Assembly (NCBI RefSeq): GCF_001939115.1
Contig: NZ_MQTZ01000029.1
Coordinates: 41,559-81,529 of the forward strand
DNA length: 39,971 nt
Origin: Leptolyngbya sp. 'hensonii'
Lineage (GTDB): Bacteria; Cyanobacteriota; Cyanobacteriia; GCF-001939115
Reading direction: 5' to 3'
The notes beneath the pieces are model-generated. The model did not search any database and was not told where the DNA came from. It saw only the letters and a program-made list of their open reading frames with translations. Within the stretch, counting starts at the first letter, position 1. Each line of letters begins with the position of its first letter. The position numbers and the translations under genes were made by a program. This document shows, one piece after another, positions 1 through 5,790 of this stretch.

Positions 1-410
1 GTCAAGACTGGTTGGGCTATCTGCTGAGAGACCCCCTCACTCCGTTTCGCATCCGCATTCGGGAAAATCACAACCTCAGACAGGGAAATCGCATCCTCAA
101 AGTCAGTGTTGTCTTTCAGGACTTGAAGCCAGGGGAGCACCGAGTGTTACGCGATAAACGCCAACTTTGGGGCCAGTGGGTTTATATTGTTGCTTTGCGA
201 CTCGAAGACCAGTCCTTGCTCGTCGTTGCGACTCAAAAAGCGCCTCAATCTGCTATTACAGATTACGCCAAGCGGTGGTCGATTGAAACCTTGTTTGGCA
301 TTTTCAAGACTCGTGGCTTATCTCCGCAATATCATGCTCAATTTGGAGCAGAAAATGCCTCAATTTCTCGATGTCCTACAATTTTTGTCCTGTACTTAGG
401 TGAACATTAG
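1..410 (+). pseudogene. IS4-family transposase, C-terminal fragment
   Basis: The frame is open from the left window edge (an in-frame ...QDWLGYLL precedes the first possible start, a TTG at 12) to a stop at 408-410. The segment YAKRWSIETLFGIFK carries the YREK signature of IS4-type DDE transposases (Y-x2-R-x3-E-x6-K), which includes the last catalytic acidic residue. After KTRG the sequence stops looking like the family, and the usual 40-60 residue C-terminal tail is missing. The gene is therefore probably truncated or frameshifted near 310. A second frame (187-399) overlaps this end and may hold displaced coding sequence. The N-terminal part lies outside the window, so a complete element cannot be excluded on that side. 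It is a remnant of an insertion sequence beside an accessory region. Confidence 0.7.
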
Positions 411-554
411 TGAGCCAATGATACAGAAGCAATTCACATTTGCAACGAGGGGAATCACAAAACCCAGAATTGCAGAAAACCAACGATGAGAGTCCATTTT
501 ACCCTTGGTTAATGCTGCACCATGATTCATAGTGAACATTAGTGAGCCAATGAT
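400..554. repeat. 23-bp perfect direct repeat pair (400-422 and 532-554)
   Basis: The same 23 bases, beginning GTGAACATTAG and ending AGCCAATGAT, occur at 400-422 and 532-554, separated by 109 bp. The first copy starts at the end of the transposase remnant. They may be end sequences of an insertion sequence or the trace of a duplication. No terminal inverted partner was found nearby. Confidence 0.75.
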
Positions 555-828
555 TATTACTTTCCAAAGCAGTGTATGGGCTGACCTTGAATGTGCATTA
601 ATCTCCGTTGGCGAGAGAGCTTTAGACTTTGAGTGCTGTAACGTAGTGGTCATAAGCCTGCTCCAAAAAATGAATTGATTTGGATAAACGAGTTGATTGA
701 GTTCCTATGCAAAAGCAGAGGAATGGGTTGACGATGATTGACTTTGGCGGATCAAAGATGATTGCTCTAGAAGCATCAGGTGCTCCTGTGCTAAAGCAAA
801 GCATAGGAGTGTCAAATATCGGAGCAGC
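411..828. other. Non-coding stretch between IS remnant and sigZ
   Basis: This holds the second copy of the 23-bp direct repeat and otherwise nothing I can support. A minus-strand reading frame (396-653) is mostly generated by the repeat, since both copies encode the same IIGSLMFT octapeptide, and it has no recognisable domain. Confidence 0.5.
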
Positions 829-1413
829 TTACTCTGCCAAACCGCAAGAGCGGCACATCGGCATATCTTTCATCTCGTATTCGATCACATTACCCACAGC
901 ATCCAGTTCAATTTGGCAGCAGGTTTGCAGCAATGCTCTGAGCTTTTCTCGCCCGCGCTGCACTCGTGATTTTATCCCAGACACTGACATACCTAATTTT
1001 TGAGCGATCGCGCGTTGAGTCAGACCATCTAACTCCGCAAGTTGTACAGCTTCTCGATAGGGTGCTGGGAGATGTTGGAGCAACGGACGCAAACACCCTG
1101 CCATCTCTTGATTAAAAACCACTGGCTCGCCTTCCATCGCTAAAGTCTCTAGGACATTTTCGGACGTAAATTCAGGTTGGCGACCTGCTTTGCGATAATA
1201 GTCAATGATGGCATTACGAGTGATCTGAAAAACCCAGCTTTGCAGGCGATCAGTATCCCGCATCGTCGCTAAGTGCTGATGGATGCGGATCAGTACCTCT
1301 TGCAAAATATCATCAGCATCCGCAGGATGCTTCACCCGTTGCTGGATGAAGCCCCGTAATCGTCGATGAAACTCTTGCCAAATCGGTTTCAAATCACTCG
1401 TTGGGGTTGCCAT
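829..1413 (-). CDS. sigZ: ECF RNA polymerase sigma factor, SigZ-like, with cysteine tail
   Basis: 194-residue ECF sigma-70 factor. Region 2 spans about residues 8-75 (DADDILQEV, then the LQSWVFQITRNAIIDYYR segment typical of region 2.4). Region 4 spans about 105-162 (LPAPYREAVQLAELDGLTQ, then the helix-turn-helix AIAQKLGMSVSGIKSRVQRG). Beyond region 4 is a tail with C165, C166, C187 and C190, the last two as a CRSC motif close to the C terminus. Such tails are known in SigZ-type and some metal-responsive ECF factors, and metal or redox sensing is inferred from this. The ATG at 1411-1413 is chosen because GGAG lies 8 nt upstream; a longer frame to 1488 overlaps the upstream gene. It is second in an operon, 29 bp after the DUF2703 gene. 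Confidence 0.85.
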   Translation of the reverse strand: MATPTSDLKPIWQEFHRRLRGFIQQRVKHPADADDILQEVLIRIHQHLATMRDTDRLQSWVFQITRNAIIDYYRKAGRQPEFTSENVLETLAMEGEPVVFNQEMAGCLRPLLQHLPAPYREAVQLAELDGLTQRAIAQKLGMSVSGIKSRVQRGREKLRALLQTCCQIELDAVGNVIEYEMKDMPMCRSCGLAE

Positions 1414-1442
1414 CTTTGGTTCTCCGCTCCTATCGATTGCTT

Positions 1443-1991
1443 CTATGAACAGCCACAGCCAGTGGAGGCTGTTGGTGTTGTGCCACAAGATGAGGTCTTT
1501 TTCGCCTTATCCTGAAAGAACTGTTGCAGGTTTTGAGGCACCGCGATCGGGCTAGAAACAACCGGAACCGGAGCTTCGTTCTGATAAGTTTCGCGGAGAA
1601 TTGCATCCACAATCAGTCCGACAGGCGCTTCAGTGTAGCTGTTGCCCTGATAGAGCCAGGTACGACACGCCGTTCCTGCCTGGGAACCAGAAATCTCCGA
1701 ACAGTCACCACAGCGACTCTCGGTTGTTTCTAAAATGATATCTCGACCATTGACCCGAATGGTTGGAGAACTAACAAATTGAAGCTGTTTGGCTTGTGCT
1801 TCTGACTCCACCAGAATTTTCTGAAATTGAATAACAGTACCCGTGCTGACGAGAACTTGCTGGACGGTGGCGATCGCTTGCTCAAGATTAGAGAGCGAAC
1901 CAGTACACCGAGAACAAGTGGAGAGATCAAGTGCCAATAATTCGATATTGAGTGTGCGAGAGGATGAGTTCAATGTCATTGTAGGGTTCAT
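1443..1991 (-). CDS. DUF2703-type cysteine-rich protein
   Basis: 182-residue protein resembling the DUF2703 family, thioredoxin-fold-like proteins often found near metal or arsenic functions. What is visible: NIELLALDLSTCSRCTG with a CxxC (C26, C29) after a first beta strand, as in thiol-disulfide folds; SSPTIRVNGRDI, the cis-Pro-like strand region; CGDC at 94-97; C109; and a cysteine-rich end with C169, C179 and C181. No signal peptide is seen, so a cytoplasmic site is likely. The ATG at 1989-1991 is preferred over the GTG immediately before it because AGGAGG lies 6 nt upstream. It is first in a two-gene operon with sigZ. A role as metal or redox partner of the sigma factor is inferred from neighbourhood and shared cysteines; its substrate is unknown. 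Confidence 0.75.
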   Translation of the reverse strand: MNPTMTLNSSSRTLNIELLALDLSTCSRCTGSLSNLEQAIATVQQVLVSTGTVIQFQKILVESEAQAKQLQFVSSPTIRVNGRDIILETTESRCGDCSEISGSQAGTACRTWLYQGNSYTEAPVGLIVDAILRETYQNEAPVPVVSSPIAVPQNLQQFFQDKAKKTSSCGTTPTASTGCGCS

Positions 1992-2096
1992 CACAGTCCT
2001 CCTGTGTTGATGTTCACCCAGATAGACGACGGAGTTTCAGAAAGGACGCAAAGTGGGCAGACATTTTTATGGAGGGGCGAAGGAATATCTGAGGGA

Positions 2097-2187
2097 GCCT
2101 AACACCAAAGCTAAGCGGCGCGCCGGCAACGTGCCTGCGGAGCAGAACGACGCTGATCGGCGCGTCCGCTTGAGCGCCGGGTTGGGC
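2097..2187 (-). other. Integron attC recombination site
   Basis: On the plus strand the site begins GCCTAAC (RYYYAAC, 2097-2103) and ends GTTGGGC (GTTRRRY, 2181-2187). The left inner arm GCTAAGCGG plus CGCGCCG (2110-2125) pairs with the right arm at 2158-2175. That pairing leaves T2165 and G2172 unpaired, the extrahelical bases that orient attC recombination. Spacers of 6 and 5 nt separate the outer and inner boxes, as in known sites. In cassette orientation (minus strand) the crossover box is GTTAGGC. The site starts 26 bp after the stop of the small ORF upstream of it, the normal arrangement of an integron cassette. No integrase gene lies in this window. Confidence 0.88.
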
Positions 2188-2213
2188 AGCCGCTCGCCAC
2201 GACCGATGTGCCT

Positions 2214-2603
2214 CTAGTCTGCATTGGTTGCCCGATACACGATCCATTCCTTGAGGAAGCGTCCGATAAACTCCCTTTGACGATCCAAACCCCACTCCGG
2301 TACTCCAGTCCCCTTGGCGTGGCGTCCACCGTCAGTCGGAGCCAGGTTGTTTGCGGACTTTCTCAATCGCGTGATGTCGTTGTCGCTCACGCCGAGCGCC
2401 TTGACTATCGCGTTACGACCACCGAGGTCGTCCTCCGCGTACTCGTAGATCATGTAGAAATCGGCTGCATTTCGATCTCTCCGCCCGTTCAGCCACAGCG
2501 CATTCGCCAGTTGAATGGAGCGCGCTATAGCGAGCTTTGCCAAGGCGGCGTACGTTTCGACTTCAGATCCGAAAGTGGTGTAGGCGATTGCTGACTCAAC
2601 CAT
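2214..2603 (-). CDS. Integron cassette-encoded protein of unknown function
   Basis: 129-residue protein that I do not recognise. It looks soluble and is predicted mostly helical, rich in Ala and Asp/Glu/Arg, with no signal peptide, no transmembrane stretch and no cysteines. Its C-terminal part contains GVPEWGLDRQREFIGRFLKE. The identification as a cassette gene rests on position: its stop is 26 bp before a complete attC site on the same strand. The ATG at 2601-2603 is followed directly by GTTGAGT, which fits the GTTRRRY cassette-boundary motif; if that is the true left boundary, the start codon would be supplied by flanking DNA or the true start is internal. A second motif match lies at 2739-2745. 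The region 2030-2880 lacks GCGATCGC, unlike its surroundings, which suits an acquired segment. Confidence 0.65.
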   Translation of the reverse strand: MVESAIAYTTFGSEVETYAALAKLAIARSIQLANALWLNGRRDRNAADFYMIYEYAEDDLGGRNAIVKALGVSDNDITRLRKSANNLAPTDGGRHAKGTGVPEWGLDRQREFIGRFLKEWIVYRATNAD

Positions 2604-3283
2604 GATGACACAGTAGAGTCGCTGTGTATCTGCCCTGATTGGGGTGGATCTACAGCAAAGCTCCGCGTATTTTTATATTTCTATACTAGGGAAATAATTT
2701 CAAGTTATTGCTGAGCTTGAGCACCCTGGGACTCAAAGACTCAACGGCACGGACCAGGAAGGCTCGATCGTACCCCTTACAGCACTCATGGGACCATACG
2801 CTGCTCGCTGAACAATGCCGATCGACTTCAACATCGATCGCATGGCTTGCTGCAACGGCACGACTGCATCGGGTGCAGGCAAATGGAGATGCGATCGCAC
2901 GGGTCTCCACCGTCGATCGAGAGACAACGGTTCGCCCTGCATTCAACCTGTCAGGCCCTACATTCGAATGGGGAGATATTGCATTCGAATGCGCTCTATG
3001 GACCACGCTTCAAGCATAAGGAACATTTCAATGTGCAGCCCCTGCATTCGAACTGTCAGGTGCTGCATTTGAATGCGTTCTATAGACCATGCTTCAAGCA
3101 TAGAAAACATTCGAATGTGCGGCTGATGCTGCCCATCTGAGACGGTTTGGCGATCTCTCGGAACCCCAACCTTATTTCGACGTTTAGTTTTGACTATGTT
3201 TGGCAGCCCCATGAAGGCGAAGGTTATAAGCCACTGATGATATCGCCTGAACTTAGTCGTTATCATCGGCATCTTTCAACGGA
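2604..3283. other. Gene-poor accessory stretch
   Basis: Several overlapping frames are open on both strands, but none has a ribosome-binding site, a domain or convincing protein-like composition, and most are produced by the repeat tract at 2935-3120. I support no gene here. It separates the attC cassette from the convergent end of the CBS/kinase/acetyltransferase gene. Confidence 0.5.
2935..3120. repeat. Imperfect tandem repeat tract with ATTCGAAT palindromes
   Basis: Two 56-bp units without indels lie at 2981-3036 and 3065-3120; both carry a TATxGACCAYGCTTCAAGCAT core. They are preceded by related segments at 2936-2970 and 3041-3075 that share CCTGCATTC and CTGTCAGG. The period is 84 bp, or 105 bp where a 21-bp segment containing CATTCGAATG is duplicated. 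The palindromic octamer ATTCGAAT occurs repeatedly and could form small hairpins. Confidence 0.75.
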
Positions 3284-5485
3284 TCAGGGATGGCGCTTTT
3301 TGACAAATTTCATCTCTCCCCTGAAATCCCCATCAGATTCAATCCCAACAGGGATCCAGCCAAGATGCAGATAGAAACCATAGGCTCTCAAACGAGGATC
3401 GTTGCCCGTGACTAACCAAATCTCTTCAATGCCCTTTGACCATAACCAGTTTTCAGCGACCTGCATTAAGGCACGCCCAGCGCCCTGACCTTCAAAATTA
3501 GGCAGGATGAATATGCCAAATATTGTTTTTTCTGTAGCATTCGCAATTGAAAACCCCATCGCTCGATCGCCAATCTCAGCCACCCATGCACAACAATCTG
3601 TTTCCAGCATTTTGGCAACTGATGCTGGAGTAATGCCAAGTTCAGCAATCTCTTCGCGGGATTGAAAGTTTTCGACGACGCTGGTTCTAATGTCAAACAG
3701 GGTCTCGATATCCTCCCGTTGAGCAGTTCTGATCTTGATGTCAGCCTTACTGGAAGAAGGGCTCAGGCTGATGACTAATGGCAGCATAATCGTGAAGACC
3801 GTGCCTGAGTTTACCTGACTGGTTAATTGGATTACTCCCTGATAAGCATCTACACAGCGTTTCACAATAGCAAGCCCTAAGCCTGTGCCCTCAAAACTCC
3901 GGACATTGCTAGCGCGATAAAATGGCTCAAACAATCGAGCTTGTTCCTTTTCTGGAATGCCAATCCCCTGGTCCTGAATCCGAAAAATGACCTGTTCTGC
4001 TTCAGCCAACAATTGAAATACAACTGTCGTACCAGCTAACGAGTACTTGACAGCATTGGAGAGCAGATTGATTAAAATTTGTCGAAGTACTTTTTCATCA
4101 ACATTGGCAACGCCTTGTGTAATTGCGCTTTTGAATTGAATCACGCACTTAGATTGCGTTGCCAGACAAATCTCTTCAACCAGAGTGTGACAAAATTGCA
4201 CCAATTCTAGGGGTTCTTTTTTTAGAGCAATTTTCCCAGTTTCGATTTCACTAATGGTTACAATATCATTTAACAGATGATCCATCTGCTTAATAGCTAA
4301 GCGGATGCGATCGAGATACTGCTCCTTTTTTGCTTCGGGAATAGCACTACTTTTCTGCTGTAATAGTTGCGCCGACAGTGAAATATTAGTCAGTGGTAAT
4401 CGTAGATCATGTGATGCCATAGCAGTGACATAACGTCTGAACTGGTTTAACTCTTGTTCTTTAATTAGTGTTTCTCTGAGCTGAGCTTCGACCAGTTGTC
4501 GTTCTAAAATTTCTGTCTGAAGTTGTTGATTGATCTCACTGAGTTCGCTGGTTCGCTGTTCCACTGTCTGATGTAAAAGTTCTAACAATTCATACATCTC
4601 TAGTGGGTCAAATACCCGCAGCAAGCTTCCTTGGGTCACAATACCCTTCAGTTCTCCCTGCTCTCCTGTCACCACTAATCGTCTCACTCGATGCTGCTGC
4701 ATCAACTGTTGAGCTTTTAGCAAGGGGTCTGAGGGGTGAAGTTGAAATAGGGGAGTACTCATTACCACTTCTGCTGGCAGTTCGGATAAATCAAGTTCTA
4801 ATGCCTGATATTGCACGATGTCTCGCTCAGTAATCACACCGACGGCATAAAGCAATTGAGAATCTGATCGGTCACTCCATTGAGTCAGGACGATCGAACT
4901 AACCCGATGCTGAATCATCTGTTGGGTCAAGGCTAAAACGGTTGTTGAAGCGGGGGCAGAAATGACCTCATAGGTCATGACATCTCTCACCTGTTTCCAC
5001 TTCAGCATATTCAGCGGTTGCAGGGCTCTACGAATACTTCCAGAGCTGATTAAGCCTAAAATTTTCCCTTGCTCGTCTAAAACCGGAAGGTGTCGAATTT
5101 TATGTTCTCGAAAGATTGACAGGGCAGTCAGTAAACTTTGAGCAGGAGCTTTAGTCAGCGTGACAACAGGTTGGCTCATGACTTCCTCAATCTTGAGATC
5201 GCGCCACTGCATTTGTAAAGCAGTTAACTTGACAAGATCATGCTCAGTAAAAATGCCAATCAGTCGAGATCGCTCTACTACCAACACAGCACTACTACTC
5301 TGCAATAGCTTAGGATCAAAGGATGTACTGGATGAAGCTATTGGTAAAGCACACTGCTGATGGGCAACCTGACTCATCAGCGTAATCACCTGGACGAGGG
5401 GAGTGCCAGGGGCAACCAGGGCTGGCTGAGGATCAATTGTTGCTTCTAGTAAAGGTAAATAGGCAGATAAACTTTCAAGTTGCAT
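3284..5485 (-). CDS. CBS-domain sensor histidine kinase fused to a GNAT acetyltransferase
   Basis: 733 residues in three parts. Residues about 20-295 hold four CBS motifs in two pairs, with IFTEHDLV, LGLISSGSIRRAL, VGVITERDIVQ and GIVTQGSLLR as the typical strand ends. A coiled-coil linker (about 296-350) leads to a histidine kinase core: ASHDLRLPL with phospho-acceptor H359, N-box LLSNAVKYS (N477), G1 box DQGIGIP (505-511) and G2 box GTGLGL (533-538). Residues about 580-733 form a GNAT domain with the acetyl-CoA loop FEGQGAGRALM (664-674) and a final AYGFYLHLGW strand-helix. CBS pairs commonly bind adenine nucleotides, so energy or nucleotide sensing is a reasonable guess. No receiver domain or response regulator is adjacent. 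The ATG at 5483-5485 has no clear Shine-Dalgarno sequence. The reading frame is continuous through the fusion. Confidence 0.88.
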   Translation of the reverse strand: MQLESLSAYLPLLEATIDPQPALVAPGTPLVQVITLMSQVAHQQCALPIASSSTSFDPKLLQSSSAVLVVERSRLIGIFTEHDLVKLTALQMQWRDLKIEEVMSQPVVTLTKAPAQSLLTALSIFREHKIRHLPVLDEQGKILGLISSGSIRRALQPLNMLKWKQVRDVMTYEVISAPASTTVLALTQQMIQHRVSSIVLTQWSDRSDSQLLYAVGVITERDIVQYQALELDLSELPAEVVMSTPLFQLHPSDPLLKAQQLMQQHRVRRLVVTGEQGELKGIVTQGSLLRVFDPLEMYELLELLHQTVEQRTSELSEINQQLQTEILERQLVEAQLRETLIKEQELNQFRRYVTAMASHDLRLPLTNISLSAQLLQQKSSAIPEAKKEQYLDRIRLAIKQMDHLLNDIVTISEIETGKIALKKEPLELVQFCHTLVEEICLATQSKCVIQFKSAITQGVANVDEKVLRQILINLLSNAVKYSLAGTTVVFQLLAEAEQVIFRIQDQGIGIPEKEQARLFEPFYRASNVRSFEGTGLGLAIVKRCVDAYQGVIQLTSQVNSGTVFTIMLPLVISLSPSSSKADIKIRTAQREDIETLFDIRTSVVENFQSREEIAELGITPASVAKMLETDCCAWVAEIGDRAMGFSIANATEKTIFGIFILPNFEGQGAGRALMQVAENWLWSKGIEEIWLVTGNDPRLRAYGFYLHLGWIPVGIESDGDFRGEMKFVKKRHP

Positions 5486-5515
5486 GGTGCGAAGGGAGAT
5501 AAGGAAACGGGTGGC

Positions 5516-5545
5516 TTTTCACTTTAGGCATTTTCACTTTAGGCA
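5516..5545 (-). promoter_or_regulatory. Perfect 15-bp tandem repeat upstream of the CBS kinase gene
   Basis: The 15-mer TTTTCACTTTAGGCA (plus strand) occurs twice back to back, at 5516-5530 and 5531-5545. It lies 31-60 bp upstream of the start of the minus-strand kinase gene. An AT-rich segment (TATTAAATAAT, minus strand) lies just upstream of the pair. This fits a tandem operator for a regulator, possibly the kinase's own circuit. The function is inferred. Confidence 0.4.
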
Positions 5546-5615
5546 TTATTTAATAGGATGCCCTAACTTTCCGATAAGAGGATTTCTGAAAGTGCGTCAA
5601 ACAGGATGAGGGTTC

Positions 5616-5790
5616 TCAGGAGTTTGTCACCTTATTGAATTCTCAGTCCTAAGGATCGTGGATTTAATAACTCCGAGATTTTCAGCCCTCACCCCCAACC
5701 CCCAACCCCTCCCCCTCTCCCGCCGGGAGAGGGGGCAGGGGGGTGAGGGCAATCAGGAGTTTGTCACCTTATTGAATTCTCAGTCTTAAG
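5616..5790. repeat. MITE-like palindromic element, copy A, with a duplicated end
   Basis: The core (about 5648-5764) is almost identical to the reverse complement of the element at 23.7 kb. It starts with the terminal sequence GATTTAATAACTCCGA (5661-5676). Its centre is a perfect hairpin: CCCCCTCTCCC (5711-5721), loop GCC, GGGAGAGGGGG (5725-5735), enlarged by outer CCCTCACC/GGTGAGGG arms. A 38-bp end segment beginning TCAGGAGTTTG is present on both sides (5616-5653 and 5753-5790, one mismatch). The right copy contains the TAA stop of the STAND/WD40 gene, so the element may act as its transcription terminator. Confidence 0.75.

Noticed and set aside
2014-2295. 93-codon minus-strand ORF across the attC site
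   Set aside because: It reads through the attC palindrome; such frames are a common artefact of attC sites and it overlaps the better-supported cassette ORF.
2686-3140. Several overlapping ORFs of 69-106 codons on both strands
   Set aside because: They are generated by the tandem repeat tract, lack ribosome-binding sites and domains, and overlap one another.
5690-5760. CRISPR-like or regulatory array in the C-rich tract
   Set aside because: The CCCCCAACCCCCAACC tract is the outer arm of a single hairpin in the MITE-like element, not a spaced repeat array.
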